Source: Trichocoleus sp. FACHB-40 (GTDB taxonomy: Bacteria > Cyanobacteriota > Cyanobacteriia > Cyanobacteriales > FACHB-T130). Taken from it: 64,000 nucleotides of DNA. Shown in pieces: positions 53,550 to 64,000 of the stretch (positions are counted from its first letter, which is position 1; each line of letters begins with the position of its first letter). The stretch is from assembly GCF_014695915.1 (NCBI RefSeq), contig NZ_JACJPF010000041.1:165097-229096 (forward strand). The letters are read 5' to 3'. The notes under the pieces are model-generated. The model was not told the origin of the DNA, did not search any database, and was given only the letters and a program-made list of their open reading frames with translations. The translations under genes and the position numbers were made by a program.

Positions 53550-54476
53550 CTACTGGCTGAGGATTGATTGTACTGACTCCTGGCGACGGTAAAGAATTTG
53601 CTCGGATGCTATGTTGAAGTCACAGCCAAGCCAAACGAGGGAGGCTTGGGAGACGACACCGTTTTGCAGGGAAACGAGGGAAAAGTTACGCAGGCGATCG
53701 CTTGGTGTCTGAATAATCCGGGGTACACTTGCCGCATTTAAGTAAACTGTGCCTTCTGCGCCGATATAGATAGGGTTTCGCAGCTCTTTAGTATGACGCA
53801 GCTGGTGGTGCATATGACCGAAGGTAACTAGGGCAATGGTTTTACCCTGATTGCGAGATTGAGCGATCGCATCCGCAAAATCCGGATCGCCATAGTCGCC
53901 GCCGATGGGATACCAATCTTTCCCGCAAGGATCTTCTGCGCGATCGCCTAACCCGATCGGGCCATTGTGTCCCATAAAAATGATAGTTTCATAAGCGGCG
54001 CTATTTGCTGCCGCGACGATGCGCTCGGTGGATTCTGCAAAATTCGTTACTTTGTAACGCTCTTGATAGAATTCCGCATTTTTCCAAACCAAGCCACCCC
54101 AGCTAAAAGGACGACTCCCCACCACGCTTAAATTGAGTTTTGGAAAGTCGAGCTTACCATAGCCGACATGGGCTTCTCCCAGTAAATCCAATTGTTCCTG
54201 CACTCGGTCTTCTTTTTCACGGTCGTAGGGACACCGCTTTCTACCCCAATCTGAGGCACTATACCAAGCGTCATGGTTGCCCATAATTGCTGCTTTGGGG
54301 AGGTCGAGAGATGCGATCGCCTCTACCACATCCACCGATTCATTACCAAAATCCCCCACAAACAGCGCTAAATCAATGCCTAGATGCTTGAGGGCTAGTT
54401 CGTCCTCAGCTTCCCATTGGTCGTGAACATCTCCCACAACAGCGATTTTGATGGATTTCTCTTGATGACTCGTCAT
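53550..54476 (-). CDS. Calcineurin-like metallophosphoesterase (TIGR04168-type)
   Basis: 308 residues from ATG 54474-54476, with GGGGG 6 bases upstream; the longer frame begins at a TTG. Metal-binding motifs: [11 protein letters not shown] (D-x-H), [14 protein letters not shown] (GD), [10 protein letters not shown] (GNHD), [11 protein letters not shown] (GH) and [10 protein letters not shown] (GHxH). Found in cyanobacteria and plants; the substrate is unknown. Confidence 0.9.
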   Translation of the reverse strand: MTSHQEKSIKIAVVGDVHDQWEAEDELALKHLGIDLALFVGDFGNESVDVVEAIASLDLPKAAIMGNHDAWYSASDWGRKRCPYDREKEDRVQEQLDLLGEAHVGYGKLDFPKLNLSVVGSRPFSWGGLVWKNAEFYQERYKVTNFAESTERIVAAANSAAYETIIFMGHNGPIGLGDRAEDPCGKDWYPIGGDYGDPDFADAIAQSRNQGKTIALVTFGHMHHQLRHTKELRNPIYIGAEGTVYLNAASVPRIIQTPSDRLRNFSLVSLQNGVVSQASLVWLGCDFNIASEQILYRRQESVQSILSQ

Positions 54477-54631
54477 GCCTACCCCCTTGCCTATATTCCA
54501 GAATAGCAATCCGGGGAACGAGAGAAATTTCTTATATAAAAAACCTAATCCCCCACAGCAGCTTTTGGTAAAAACAACTATAATTACTGATTACACCCCT
54601 AACAACTTGGTACTCAAGGCATCTTTTAACT

Positions 54632-55606
54632 GTGTTTACCAATACACTTCCCCAACGCGCTATTACCCAGACCGAGGCACTACCTTACGATTTGTTTGAG
54701 GCGATAAAAGCCTTAAAAAAGAAGCTTAACGCCGTTATTATTGCCCATTACTATCAAGACCCTGATATTCAGGATGTAGCAGATTATATCGGGGATTCCT
54801 TAGAACTTTCCCGCAGAGCAGCCAGCACCGATGCTGATGTCATCGTCTTTGCAGGGGTTCACTTTATGGCGGAAACTGCCAAAATTCTCAATCCAGATAA
54901 ACTGGTGTTGCTGCCAGATTTGGACGCGGGTTGCTCTTTGGCAGATAGTTGTCCGCCGGATGCCTTTGCAAAATTTAAAGCTGCTCATCCCGGACATTTG
55001 GTGGTTTCTTATATTAACTGCTCCGCTGAAATTAAGGCGATGAGCGATATTATTTGCACAAGTTCCAACGCGGTTAAAATTGTCAACCAAATCCCAGAAA
55101 ATCAACCGATAATTTTTGCTCCCGACCGAAATTTAGGGCGATATGTTATGGAGCAAACTGGGCGAGATTTGGTGCTGTGGCAAGGTAGTTGTATTGTCCA
55201 TGAAACCTTCTCTGAAAAGAAGATTATCCAGCTAAAAATTCAACATCCAAATGCTGAGGTAATTGCTCACCCTGAGTGCGAACCTCCAGTTTTGCGCCAC
55301 GCCAATTATATTGGCTCTACTTCAGCTTTGCTGAACTATTCTCAAGCAAGTGATAGTTCGGAATTTATTGTCGCTACTGAGCCGGGAATTATCCACCAAA
55401 TGCAGAAGCGAGAGCCGAATAAAAAGTTTATTCCAGCACCGCCGATGAATAATTGTGCTTGCAATGAGTGTCCGTTTATGCGGTTAAATACGCTGGAGAA
55501 ACTTTATTTGGCGATGAAAAATCGAACGCCAGAGGTGACTTTACCGGAGGAAATGCGAGTTGCAGCGTTGCGTCCAATGCAGCGGATGTTGGAAATGAGT
55601 ATTTAA
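54632..55606 (+). CDS. nadA: Quinolinate synthase
   Basis: 324 residues, full length. Condenses iminoaspartate with dihydroxyacetone phosphate in NAD synthesis, using a [4Fe-4S] cluster. Motifs: [79 protein letters not shown] and [11 protein letters not shown], giving the three cluster cysteines. Start GTG 54632-54634. A dispersed C/G-run repeat follows it. Confidence 0.97.
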   Translation: MFTNTLPQRAITQTEALPYDLFEAIKALKKKLNAVIIAHYYQDPDIQDVADYIGDSLELSRRAASTDADVIVFAGVHFMAETAKILNPDKLVLLPDLDAGCSLADSCPPDAFAKFKAAHPGHLVVSYINCSAEIKAMSDIICTSSNAVKIVNQIPENQPIIFAPDRNLGRYVMEQTGRDLVLWQGSCIVHETFSEKKIIQLKIQHPNAEVIAHPECEPPVLRHANYIGSTSALLNYSQASDSSEFIVATEPGIIHQMQKREPNKKFIPAPPMNNCACNECPFMRLNTLEKLYLAMKNRTPEVTLPEEMRVAALRPMQRMLEMSI

Positions 55607-55942
55607 TTGAACCTTTTTATTAGCCCCTTTTTCAGGAGATTCTCAAAGGATTTTTCTGGCATTTGGGCTTTAAGGTATCACTTTTTCTTAGCCCCCCTTA
55701 AAAAGGGGGGTTGGGGGGATCAAAGCATCGTTGTCATCGGTGCAAATTCCTCCTAGTTAAAAATAATTGTAGGTTGGGTTGAGGTACGAAACCCAAGGGA
55801 GCATCCCGTTTTTGCAAAAATACCTTGCGATTGGAAATCGCGGCTACACAAACCAAGTCCGCCTGCGCGGACTCAATTGGGCGATTTGCAAATACAGGAT
55901 GCTCCCCGAAACCCAACCTACGCTTTAGCTAAAATCGGAAAA
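55607..55942. repeat. Spacer built of nested dispersed repeats
   Basis: It holds the C/G-run repeat at 55688-55720. A larger imperfect inverted repeat follows: GTAGGTTGGGTTG and GGGAGCATCCCGTTTTTGCA on the left (from 55770) and GATTTGCAAATACAGG, ATGCTCCCC, GAAACCCAACCTAC on the right (to about 55921). Between the arms lies an AAGTCCGCCTGCGCGGACT hairpin. No gene. Confidence 0.7.
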
Positions 55943-56557
55943 ATGAGTAAAGAGTGTTTAATTGTTTTTACTCGCTATCCAGAACCGGGAAAAGCGAAGA
56001 CTCGACTAATTCCGGCTTTGGGAAGCCAAGGTGCAGCAAATCTTCATCGTCGGTTGGCTGAATATACTCTTTCGCAGGTTAGGGAACTCCAGGGAGAACG
56101 TCCTACGAGTGTGGAAGTTTATTTTTCTGGCGGTAATCAACAGCTGATGCAAGACTGGTTAGGGGCTGATTTTATCTACAAGCCTCAAGTTGATGGAGAT
56201 TTAGGATTGCGGATAGTGTCGGCGTTTGATGGTGCTTTTAGTAACGGGATAGAGGGTGCTTTGATTATTGGCACTGATTGCCCCGATTTGAGTGCGAAAA
56301 TTATGTCAGAAGCGTTTGATGGGCTAATTCTGCACGATTTGGTTTTGGGGCCAGCGTTGGATGGAGGATATTATTTAATAGGTTTGCGTCGGGTTTTTCC
56401 CCAACTGTTTGCGGAAATTCCTTGGGGAACTTCTGAGGTGTTGGCAAAAACTATAGCGATCGCATCCTCGATGAATTTGAGTATAGCTTATCTTCCACCG
56501 CTGGCTGATATTGACCGTCCAGAGGATTTGGCACAACTTAAAAATTTTGAATTGTAG
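55943..56557 (+). CDS. Glycosyltransferase, TIGR04282/DUF2064 type (arsenosugar pathway-like)
   Basis: 204 residues from ATG 55943-55945; the upstream part of the longer frame is repeat sequence. Motifs: LIVFTRYPEPGKAKTRLIPA at the N-terminus, GALIIGTDCPDLSAKIM (the DxD-like site) and LGPALDGGYYLIGLR. It lies 37 bp ahead of the TIGR04283-type gene. In cyanobacteria this pair is linked to arsenosugar biosynthesis by name; neither ArsM nor ArsS is in the window. Confidence 0.87.
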   Translation: MSKECLIVFTRYPEPGKAKTRLIPALGSQGAANLHRRLAEYTLSQVRELQGERPTSVEVYFSGGNQQLMQDWLGADFIYKPQVDGDLGLRIVSAFDGAFSNGIEGALIIGTDCPDLSAKIMSEAFDGLILHDLVLGPALDGGYYLIGLRRVFPQLFAEIPWGTSEVLAKTIAIASSMNLSIAYLPPLADIDRPEDLAQLKNFEL

Positions 56558-56594
56558 AGAGGCGATATATCGCGTCTAGAGTTAGGAGTTATGA

Positions 56595-57287
56595 GTGACA
56601 GAAGCACCCAAAATTTCGGTTATTATTCCAGTTTTAAATGAGGCTTCCCGAATTAGATTAAATTTAGTAAGCTTTGAAAAGACGACAAATGTGGAAGTGA
56701 TTGTGGTGGATGGGGGAAGTCAGGATGAAACTGTCGCTATAGCTAAATCTTTGGGTGTGCAAGTTCTGTCTGCTGCTGCTGGTCGCGATCGCCAAATGAA
56801 TGCAGGTGCTAAAGTTGCTACGGGGGATATTCTGCTATTTCTTCATGCGGATACTCGTTTACCTGTTGGTTTCGATGCTATAGTTCGCCAAGCATTAGCC
56901 CAAAGAGGAACAATTGCTGGTGCATTTGAGTTGAAGATTGATGCACGGATGCGATCGCTACGTCTGGTAGAAAAGATGGTAAATTGGCGATCGCGCTTTT
57001 TGCATCTACCCTACGGCGATCAAGCAATCTTTTTGAAAGCATCGGTTTTTCACGAGATTGGGGGTTTTCCCAATCTCCCAATCATGGAAGATTTTGAATT
57101 TATCCTTCGCCTCAGACGTTTGGGAAATATTACCGTTGTCCCGGCTTCGGTGTTGACTTCTGCACGTCGTTGGCAAAAACTTGGTGTAATAAAAACTACT
57201 TTCATTAACCAAGTAGTAATTATTGGCTACTTTCTGCGAGTTCCTCCTTCGCAGCTAGTTCGTTGGTATGGGAGATTCCGCCCTTAA
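56595..57287 (+). CDS. Family 2 glycosyltransferase, TIGR04283 type (arsenosugar pathway-like)
   Basis: 230 residues. GT-A fold: ISVIIPVLNEASRIRLNL, VEVIVVDGGSQDETVAIA, AAAGRDRQMNAGAKVATGDI, LLFLHADTRLP (DxD as HADT) and YGDQAIFLKASVF. The start is GTG 56595-56597, with AGGAG 6 bases upstream. It is the second gene of the pair and probably cotranscribed. Confidence 0.88.
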   Translation: MTEAPKISVIIPVLNEASRIRLNLVSFEKTTNVEVIVVDGGSQDETVAIAKSLGVQVLSAAAGRDRQMNAGAKVATGDILLFLHADTRLPVGFDAIVRQALAQRGTIAGAFELKIDARMRSLRLVEKMVNWRSRFLHLPYGDQAIFLKASVFHEIGGFPNLPIMEDFEFILRLRRLGNITVVPASVLTSARRWQKLGVIKTTFINQVVIIGYFLRVPPSQLVRWYGRFRP

Positions 57288-57310
57288 AAGATTTTATTGA
57301 GGCTGGAACG

Positions 57311-57438
57311 CCAAAATTTTAAAATTTGATTAGTATTAATTATATCTAGTATGTTTATTATTTGCTGCTTATAGACCAAAATTTTAAAATTTGATTAATA
57401 TTAATTATATCTAGTGTTTTTATTATTGGCTGCTTATA
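57311..57438. repeat. Two tandem copies of a 63-bp AT-rich unit
   Basis: Copy 1 is 57311-57373 and copy 2 is 57376-57438 (period 65). Both begin CCAAAATTTTAAAATTTGAT and end TGCTTATA, with few mismatches. The rest of 57288-57722 is AT-rich with no gene; the promoter for the large kinase should lie here. Confidence 0.9.
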
Positions 57439-57722
57439 TAGTAATAATACCGATGTCAATGCTACATGAACATTGCACAATTAGTGCATAACATAAAAAT
57501 AGAAAATATATAAAGTATAAAATTTTTTGCAGTTATCTTTCAGGTTAATTATTGTTTTTAGAGGGAGAAATTTAGTCAAAGCGGGGGAGCAAGTGTAGCG
57601 AAGAAGTTTTCTAACGCATGGTTATCTCTAACCCAATATATCGCCATGTTGATAGTGCAGTGAGTAATCGAGAAGTACGTCAAGGCAAAATCTTCACTTA
57701 AGATATCAGATTTAGTCCCTCT

Positions 57723-60700
57723 ATGAAAGTTATGCGTCCAATCCTGCGATCGCTCTACAGACAACTGGGCAAAATATCTCTAGGCTGCGTTAGTTTTTTT
57801 CGTAGCTACCTCAAGAGGAGTAACACAAAAACAGTCTCTTCTAGTTCTCAAAACACGCCGACACCAAAAGCCAACCCAGCACCCTTGCCTAGCAACGAAA
57901 CGGAGAGACTAAAGGCGCTACACCGCTACAACATTCTGGATACTCCTGCGGAAGAGGCATTCGACGATCTGGCTCTCTTGGCTTCATATATTTGCGGCAC
58001 TCCCATTGCCTTAGTCAGCCTTGTCGATGAAAATCGGCAGTGGTTCAAGTCAAAAGTTGGTATTGAAGCAACAGAAACACCAAGAGATTTAGCGTTCTGC
58101 GCCCATGCCCTTCTTATACCAGAGAAACCGCTAGTTGTGCCCAATGCCTTAGAAGATGAGCGGTTTGCCACGAACCCCTTGGTACTTTCTAACCCAGCAA
58201 TACGATTTTATGCAGGTGTCCCCTTAGTAACACCTGAAGGGTTTCCTGTGGGAACCCTCTGCGCGATCGACACAATTCCTCGGAATCTAACCAACGAGCA
58301 GCTTGAGTCCCTAAAAGCTTTGGGGAGGCAAGTTATAACGCAACTAGAACTACGAATTCATGTTACTGAGTTACAACGCACAGTTGTTAAACGAAAGCAA
58401 GCCGAGGAGGCATTGCAAGAACAGAGGGAGTTACTAGAAGTAACTCTTTCCAGCATTGGTGACGCTGTAATTGCAACTGATACAACAGCAAACATAACCT
58501 TCATAAATCCTTGGGCAGAAGAGCTAACAGGATGGCTTGCCAAAGAAGTTATAGGCAGAAAAATAGATGCAGTCTTTTCTACTATTGATGGTGAAACGCG
58601 GCAAGAGGTTGAAATTCCTATAAGGAAAGTGCTGCAAGAAAGAGTGGTTGTCGAACAATTAACTAATAATACAGTCTTGCTCGCACGAGATGCCAGACAA
58701 ATCCCTATAGATCATAGTTGTGCCCCCATTCTTAGTAGCAATGGAGCAATGTATGGAGCGGTATTAGTATTTCGCAACATCACTGCTCGTCGGCGGGCAG
58801 AACAAGAGCGACTGCAACTTCTAGAACGAGAGCAGGTAGCAAGGAGTGCAGCGGAGGCAGCGAAAAATAGAGTTACGAACATTTTAGAAAGCATCACCGA
58901 TGGTTTCTTTGCTGTAGACAACGAGTGGCGATTTACCTATCTGAACCCGCAATCAGAACCACTTTTGCAGCGATCGCGCGACGAACTGCTGGGTAATAAT
59001 CTGTGGAACGAGTTCCCCGAAGCTGTTAGCTTAATTTTTTACGAGCAATTCCATAAAGCATTATCCCAGAAAATTGCGGTCGAATTTGAAGAGTTTTATC
59101 CCACCCTTAATACCTGGTTTGCAGTCCATGCTTATCCATCTAAAGACGGACTATCAGTTTATTTTAAAAATATCAGCAAGCGCAAGCAAGCTGAAGAAGA
59201 AATGCGGCGTACGCAAAATTTTCTTAACTCTATTGTCGAAAATATTCCCCATACAATTTTTGTCAAAGATGCCAACGAGCTTAAGTTTGTCAGCATAAAC
59301 AAAGCAGCTGAAGAACTGTTTGGTTTTTCCAAAGAAAATATCGTCGGCAAGAGCGATCGCGACTTTTTTCCTAAAGAAGTAGCTGATTTCTTCAACGCTA
59401 AAGACCGGGAAGTATTGTCAAGCAGAAAATCTTTAGATATACCGGAAGAACCGATACAAACAAGCCATAAAGGCGGAAGGCTACTGCATACCAAAAAGAT
59501 ACCGATTTTCGACGCCACAGGAAAACCAGAATATTTGTTGGGTATTTCAGAAGATATTACCTCGCGCAAGCAAGCAGAGAAAACTATGCGGCGACAGTTA
59601 GCTGCTGTAGAGGCTGCAACAGATGGCATCGCCATTCTTAATAAGAATGTTGAATATATCTATCTCAACGGTTCGCACGTCCAAACATTTGGCTATGGCA
59701 ACGCGGAGGAAATGATTGGCAAGGCTTGGAAAGATTTATATCATCAAGAAGAACTGGGGAGAATTGAAAGCGATATTTTTCCCGTTCTCTTAGAAAAGGG
59801 TAGCTGGCAAGGAGAAGCAATTGGCCAAAAACGGGATGGGACTACATTTCCTGTGGAAATTTCCCTTACCTTAATTTCAGATGGCGGAATGATATGTGTC
59901 TGCCGCGATATAACTGCTCGCAAGCAGGCAGAAGAAACATTGCGACTGCGCGATCGCGCGATCGCAGCTAGCAGCAACGGCATTGTTATTTGTGATGCCA
60001 GACTGCCCGATTTGCCGATGATCTACGTCAATCCTGCTTTCGAGCGAATGACTGGGTACAAAGGACAAGAAGTGCTGGGACGAAACTGCCAATTTCTTCA
60101 AGGTAGCGATCGCCATCAAGTAGAGTTAACCAAACTTAGGAATGCACTTCAAGAAGCTAAAGACTGCACCGTTGTTTTACGCAACTACCGCAAAGATGGC
60201 ACTCTCTTCTGGAATGAATTAAGCATTGCGCCGATTTATGATGCTGCTGGCAATCTCAGCCAGTATATTGGCATTCAAACAGATATCACTGAAAGAAAAG
60301 TAGCTGAGGAGGAACTGCAACAGGCTAAAGAACACCTCCAAGCCGTCTTGGATGCGGTACCTGGGTTTGTTTCTTGGATTGGCTCAGATCTGCGATTCAA
60401 GGGTGTCAATAGACATCTTGCTGCCAGCTTTAACTTGTCTCCAGATGTCTTTGTCGGTCAAACTTTAGATTTTTTAGAAAAAAACTCTCAGTGTGCTGAA
60501 TTTCTGCATCAGTTTCTTGCCAGCCAGGAGCTAGCAGCAAGTCGAGTCATACAATCTAAAATTAATAACTCTATTAGAGATTACTTAATCGTTGCTCAAA
60601 AGTATCAGCAAGGCAGCGCTGCTGTTTCAGTGGCAATTGATATAACCGAGCGAAAACAGACGGAAGAAGCACTGCGGGAAAGCGAGGAGCGGTTCCGCCA

Positions 60701-62303
60701 GATGGCAGAAACTATTAATGAAGTCTTTTGGATAACTTCTCCAGATCATGCTCAGATATTCTATGTCAGTTCTGCATATGAAAAGATATGGGGCTACAGT
60801 TGCGAAAGCCTGTACGAGCAGCCTAGCTCTTGGATGAACGCTATCCATCGGGAGGATCGGGAGCGCCTGATAGCTGCTCTAGAGAAACAGCTTAGCGACT
60901 ACGACGAGGAGTATCGAATTGTACGCAATGACGGTACGATTCGCTGGATACGCGATCGCGCTTTTCCTGTTAAAAACGAAACTGGGAAAGTTTCCCGCAT
61001 TGTCGGTCTTGCAGAGGATATAACCCAGCGCAAGCAGACCGAGGAAGAAGTCCGTTTCCTACAAATAATAACGAAAGCGGTCTTTGATTCCGAAGACTTT
61101 CACGCTGCGTTGCGGATTGCCCTAGAGAAAGTGTGCGAAGCGACAGGGTGGGATGTTGGAGAAGCCTGGATTCCACGCCCCGATGGAACCGTCCTCGAAT
61201 GCAGCCCAGCTTGGTATACCCGCAGCGATCTTTTACACGAATTCAGAAGACTGAGCGAGGAGGTGACATTTGCACCAGGCGTTGGAATGCCCGGTCGCGT
61301 CTGGGTATCGAAAGAACCAGAGTGGCGACGAGATGTTTCAATTGAGTCCAAGCAAGTGTATCCCCGCGTACAGATGGCGATGAAAGCTGGATTAAAAGCC
61401 GCACTAGCAATTCCTATTGTTGCTAATGATAATGTCCTCGCTGTCCTCGTGTTCTATATGTTTGAATCTCGTGACGAGGATCGACGACTGATTGAACTGA
61501 TTTCAGCTTCGACTGAATTGGGCTTATTCATTCAGCGCAAGCGAACAGAAGAAGAAGTTATTAAGGCACTGGAAAAAGAAAAAGAACTCGGCGAACTCAA
61601 ATCCAGCTTTATTTCCATGACTTCTCACGAGTTTCGTACCCCACTGACAGCAATTCTGGGTTCTGCCGAATTACTAGAAAATTACAGCCACAAATGGACA
61701 GAGGAGAAAAAACTTAGCTATATCCATCGCATTCAATCTAACGTCAAACATTTAGTTCAGTTATTAGAAGATGTGATGCTGATTGGCAAAGCAGAAGCGC
61801 GAAAAATAGAGTTTAAGCCTTCCCCGATCGATCTAGTGCAATTTTGCCTTGTCGTGGTCGAAGAACTGCAACTTACAACCGGCAGCCAGCATAAAATTGA
61901 CTTTACGGTTCGAGGTACGTGTACCGATGCTTGCATGGATGAAAAACTGCTGTGGCACATCCTCACCAATTTACTCTCGAATGCTATTAAGTATTCGCAC
62001 CAAGGCGGTGTTGTTGATTTTGAGTTATCTTTTGGGGATGGAGTAGCCATTTTCCTAGTCAAAGATCGAGGTCTTGGCATTGTCGAAGAAGATTTACAAA
62101 GACTGTTTGAGTCATTTTATCGTGCTAAAAATGTCGGCAAAATTCCTGGTACTGGACTAGGATTGGCAATTGTCAAAAAGTCTGTAGAGTCACACGGTGG
62201 AGCAATCGCGGTTACGAGCGAAATTGATGTAGGTACAACATTTACTGTTACTCTTCCCTTGAATAGATACACACAAACTTATGACAAGAATTTTAGTAAT
62301 TGA
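57723..62303 (+). CDS. Multi-sensor histidine kinase: GAF, PAS x4, LOV, PAS x2, GAF, HisKA, HATPase
   Basis: 1526 residues, no membrane span or signal peptide. An N-terminal GAF (about 65-215) is followed by a series of PAS domains, each ending in the usual D(I/V)T.RK.AE linker. The fifth (about 735-865) has the LOV signature [12 protein letters not shown] with Cys789, plus [17 protein letters not shown] and [10 protein letters not shown]. The flavin-binding Asn, Asn and Gln are all in place. A second GAF lies at about 1115-1285. The kinase core has the H-box [14 protein letters not shown] with His1302, N-box [12 protein letters not shown] and G-boxes [11 protein letters not shown] and [10 protein letters not shown]. 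It is a likely cytoplasmic blue-light-responsive kinase; flavin binding is not proven. It overlaps the next gene by 23 bp. Confidence 0.92.
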   Translation: MKVMRPILRSLYRQLGKISLGCVSFFRSYLKRSNTKTVSSSSQNTPTPKANPAPLPSNETERLKALHRYNILDTPAEEAFDDLALLASYICGTPIALVSLVDENRQWFKSKVGIEATETPRDLAFCAHALLIPEKPLVVPNALEDERFATNPLVLSNPAIRFYAGVPLVTPEGFPVGTLCAIDTIPRNLTNEQLESLKALGRQVITQLELRIHVTELQRTVVKRKQAEEALQEQRELLEVTLSSIGDAVIATDTTANITFINPWAEELTGWLAKEVIGRKIDAVFSTIDGETRQEVEIPIRKVLQERVVVEQLTNNTVLLARDARQIPIDHSCAPILSSNGAMYGAVLVFRNITARRRAEQERLQLLEREQVARSAAEAAKNRVTNILESITDGFFAVDNEWRFTYLNPQSEPLLQRSRDELLGNNLWNEFPEAVSLIFYEQFHKALSQKIAVEFEEFYPTLNTWFAVHAYPSKDGLSVYFKNISKRKQAEEEMRRTQNFLNSIVENIPHTIFVKDANELKFVSINKAAEELFGFSKENIVGKSDRDFFPKEVADFFNAKDREVLSSRKSLDIPEEPIQTSHKGGRLLHTKKIPIFDATGKPEYLLGISEDITSRKQAEKTMRRQLAAVEAATDGIAILNKNVEYIYLNGSHVQTFGYGNAEEMIGKAWKDLYHQEELGRIESDIFPVLLEKGSWQGEAIGQKRDGTTFPVEISLTLISDGGMICVCRDITARKQAEETLRLRDRAIAASSNGIVICDARLPDLPMIYVNPAFERMTGYKGQEVLGRNCQFLQGSDRHQVELTKLRNALQEAKDCTVVLRNYRKDGTLFWNELSIAPIYDAAGNLSQYIGIQTDITERKVAEEELQQAKEHLQAVLDAVPGFVSWIGSDLRFKGVNRHLAASFNLSPDVFVGQTLDFLEKNSQCAEFLHQFLASQELAASRVIQSKINNSIRDYLIVAQKYQQGSAAVSVAIDITERKQTEEALRESEERFRQMAETINEVFWITSPDHAQIFYVSSAYEKIWGYSCESLYEQPSSWMNAIHREDRERLIAALEKQLSDYDEEYRIVRNDGTIRWIRDRAFPVKNETGKVSRIVGLAEDITQRKQTEEEVRFLQIITKAVFDSEDFHAALRIALEKVCEATGWDVGEAWIPRPDGTVLECSPAWYTRSDLLHEFRRLSEEVTFAPGVGMPGRVWVSKEPEWRRDVSIESKQVYPRVQMAMKAGLKAALAIPIVANDNVLAVLVFYMFESRDEDRRLIELISASTELGLFIQRKRTEEEVIKALEKEKELGELKSSFISMTSHEFRTPLTAILGSAELLENYSHKWTEEKKLSYIHRIQSNVKHLVQLLEDVMLIGKAEARKIEFKPSPIDLVQFCLVVVEELQLTTGSQHKIDFTVRGTCTDACMDEKLLWHILTNLLSNAIKYSHQGGVVDFELSFGDGVAIFLVKDRGLGIVEEDLQRLFESFYRAKNVGKIPGTGLGLAIVKKSVESHGGAIAVTSEIDVGTTFTVTLPLNRYTQTYDKNFSN

Positions 62304-63399
62304 AGATCAAGAAGATCTTCGAGAGATTATTTTAGAAATGCTTGATAATGAGAATTTTGATGCCCTTAGTGCAGAAAATGGCCAAGTAGGCATCCAATTA
62401 GCTCAGTCTTACCTACCTGACTTGATTATTTGCGATGTAATGATGCCTGAACTCGATGGTTATGGTGTACTTACCAACTTGCGCCAAAACCCCGCAACGG
62501 CGATGATTCCCTTTATTTTTCTCACCGCTAAAGCTAGCAAAGCCGATTTGCGTCAAGGTATGGAACTGGGAGCAGATGATTATCTCACCAAACCCTTTAC
62601 AGTAAAAGAACTTTTGGGAGCTATCACGGCTCGGTTAGAAAAAAAGGTAGCGGGAGATAAGCAATCCCAAGAAAAGCTGGATGAGTTGCGGAGTAATATC
62701 GTCCAGTCACTTCCCCACGAATTGCGTACCCCCCTTAATGGAATTATGGCATTTTCACAACTTCTTATCGAATCATATGATTTGATGGAAAAAGAAGAAG
62801 TTCTGGAAATGCTCTCAGACATCAATACTTCTGCCAGTCGTTTAAACAGGCTGATTCTGAATTTTCTGCTATATGCAGACCTTGAACTAATTGCGACAAA
62901 GCCAGAGCGAATTCAGGAATTGCGGGCTAGTCAAATGAACAATCCCCAGAAAGCGATCGCAGAAGTTGCCCGCAAAATAGTTCAAACAGCTGGCAGAGAA
63001 GCAGATTTATCTTTAGAACTGCAAGATGCTCCTCTGAAGATTTCTGAGGCAAACCTGAAGAAAATTGTTGAAGAAATAGTTGATAATGCCTGTAAATTTT
63101 CTGCAACTAGCACCCCAATTCGCGTTTTCAGTATTTCCGAAAATAATACCTTTACTCTAGGTGTAAGCGACCAGGGACGGGGTATGAATGTCCAACAAAT
63201 TGCCAATCTAGGAGCCTACATGCAATTTAATCGTAAAGTCTACGAACAGCAAGGTTCGGGATTAGGACTGATTCTTGCTAAACGATTGGCTGAATTACAT
63301 GGAGGACAATTGACGATTCAAAGTATACCCAATCGGCAAACAACAATACATATTTCACTGCCAATATCAAGTAATATAGCAGTCCTAAATGATTTATGA
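62281..63399 (+). CDS. Response regulator - histidine kinase hybrid
   Basis: 372 residues. A receiver domain at about 3-120 has Asp52 ([13 protein letters not shown]) and Lys104 (YLTKPF). A HisKA-like helix with His146 ([13 protein letters not shown]) follows, then a HATPase with [23 protein letters not shown] and [10 protein letters not shown]. The receiver-first order is found in cyanobacterial phosphorelay intermediates. It is translationally coupled to the LOV/PAS kinase by a 23-bp overlap, so it should accept phosphate from it. No DNA-binding output domain is present, so a further partner must exist. Confidence 0.92.
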   Translation: MTRILVIEDQEDLREIILEMLDNENFDALSAENGQVGIQLAQSYLPDLIICDVMMPELDGYGVLTNLRQNPATAMIPFIFLTAKASKADLRQGMELGADDYLTKPFTVKELLGAITARLEKKVAGDKQSQEKLDELRSNIVQSLPHELRTPLNGIMAFSQLLIESYDLMEKEEVLEMLSDINTSASRLNRLILNFLLYADLELIATKPERIQELRASQMNNPQKAIAEVARKIVQTAGREADLSLELQDAPLKISEANLKKIVEEIVDNACKFSATSTPIRVFSISENNTFTLGVSDQGRGMNVQQIANLGAYMQFNRKVYEQQGSGLGLILAKRLAELHGGQLTIQSIPNRQTTIHISLPISSNIAVLNDL

Positions 63400-63902
63400 A
63401 GGCGAGATCCTCGACTTCTCTCTCGAAGTCGGGGATCTGAACTACGGGCATCTCACAACTCAAATAGGATTGCTATATTATTTCAAGTTGATGGTTTAAG
63501 GTTCATGGTTGATTATATTTTTTGCAAAACTCGAATATTGGAATTTTTAACCGCAGATGAACGCAGATAGTTTATCTACTTTTGCAAAATGTCTATTGCA
63601 TCTGTATTAAGAGAAATAGCACTGACTTAAGGCTTGTAGTAGGGTGTATAGTCTAAGCTGGTTTGTTAAGTAGAGCGTTTTTCTCTATGTAACAAAGGCT
63701 TGATAAAGTTGGGTAACGCTTACCTCAAACGCCACGTCGCTCAACGGGGAAATCCCCCCTTTTCGCGTGGCTCCCGAACCTACAACTAGCTAGAGCAATT
63801 TAGATTGGACGCGCTACTACGATAAAATCCAATTCCCCTTAAGTCAGTGCCATTCGTATTAAGAACAATGAACCATCAACAACTAATTAACCTCAGTTCG
63901 GG
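63400..63902. other. Intergenic region with hairpin and IS-end-like inverted repeats
   Basis: AGATCCTCGACTTC (from about 63414) and GAAGTCGGGGATCT (to about 63438) form a hairpin with one G-T wobble just after the response-regulator gene. GCACTGACTTAAGG (63619-63632) is perfectly inverted at 63837-63850, with ATTAAGA-like bases outside both. An inverted copy of the GGGAGCCAC repeat lies at about 63732-63774. No gene was seen. Confidence 0.6.
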
Positions 63903-64000
63903 TTAAGCTGATTGAACCAAAGCCCACTCTAAACGGAGTGATGGTTTCTTGGGTTGATGACAGTAAGCAATTAAACCACACAAGATATTGACCATAAAAT
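63903..64000 (-). CDS. C-terminus of a transposase (partial)
   Basis: The last 31 residues of a minus-strand frame cut by the window edge: [19 protein letters not shown] then [12 protein letters not shown] and stop at 63903-63905. This is the usual C-terminal pattern of cyanobacterial IS4-like transposases, from memory. The GCACTGACTTAAGG inverted sequence 53 bp downstream would be a candidate IS end. Confidence 0.6.
   Translation of the reverse strand, partial: FMVNILCGLIAYCHQPKKPSLRLEWALVQSA

Noticed and set aside
55770..55921. Possible insertion sequence between nadA and the glycosyltransferase
   Set aside because: The inverted arms are imperfect and nested with other known-looking repeats; there is no coding capacity or target duplication.
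59159..59635. 158-codon minus-strand ORF
   Set aside because: Antisense to PAS domains of the large kinase; no domain and a biased Ser/Leu composition.

Overview
The window comes from a cyanobacterium, most likely a filamentous one. It carries Psb28, Ycf66, an NdhK-type NAD(P)H dehydrogenase subunit, Ctp protease and SAM hydroxide adenosyltransferase genes. It is full of the cyanobacterial HIP1 octamer GCGATCGC, has many short dispersed palindromic repeats, and encodes large WD40/NB-ARC, PAS-kinase and J-domain fusion proteins. No rRNA and no full CRISPR array is present; one tRNA (Ser-UGA) is seen.

Layout. 0-4.9 kb: tail of a small unknown gene, an FHA-Ser/Thr kinase with its PP2C phosphatase, and an RsuA-type pseudouridine synthase. 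4.9-18.8 kb: a five-gene minus-strand cell-surface operon (DUF11/SdrD protein, large outer-membrane beta-barrel, beta-helix/OmpA protein, two secreted DUF11-repeat proteins, one with a lectin-like head). 18.8-32 kb: housekeeping genes (ileS, ycf66, gnd, a J-domain/TPR/WD40 protein, a DUF218 protein, ctp protease, moaB, psb28) and aroF. 32-35 kb: an accessory, AT-rich patch with a nucleotidyltransferase, a decayed duplicate, a gene broken by an in-frame stop and a MITE-like element. 35-44 kb: a SWIM/SNF2 pair, two tiny membrane proteins and a 14-blade WD40 STAND NTPase with one CRISPR-repeat-like sequence at its 3' end. 44-57 kb: a stand-alone ndhK, a J-domain/pentapeptide protein, a secreted cyanophycinase-like protein, map, an ABC exporter, nif3-like, SAM hydroxide adenosyltransferase, mgtC, tRNA-Ser, a phosphoesterase, nadA and two arsenosugar-type glycosyltransferases. 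57.7-63.4 kb: a 1526-residue GAF/PAS/LOV histidine kinase overlapping a response-regulator/kinase gene. The window ends in the C-terminus of a transposase.

The most striking observation is the 546-bp leader of aroF (DAHP synthase, first step of aromatic amino acid synthesis). It contains two tandem short ORFs, MFSSSFYFYWFNAVHRE and MTYFSSWFYGFYFWPRANSG, extremely rich in Phe, Tyr and Trp. Each is followed by an intrinsic terminator and by an alternative pairing that would sequester the terminator's left arm. The geometry matches classical ribosome-stalling attenuation, duplicated in series, in front of a DAHP synthase that lacks the usual N-terminal regulatory domain. A possible promoter with an overlapping 12-bp inverted repeat lies just upstream.

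Several start codons below were moved from the longest reading frame to a downstream ATG on the basis of Shine-Dalgarno spacing, signal peptide position or family length; the reason is given in each entry. All functional calls are from reading the translated sequence; no database search was run.
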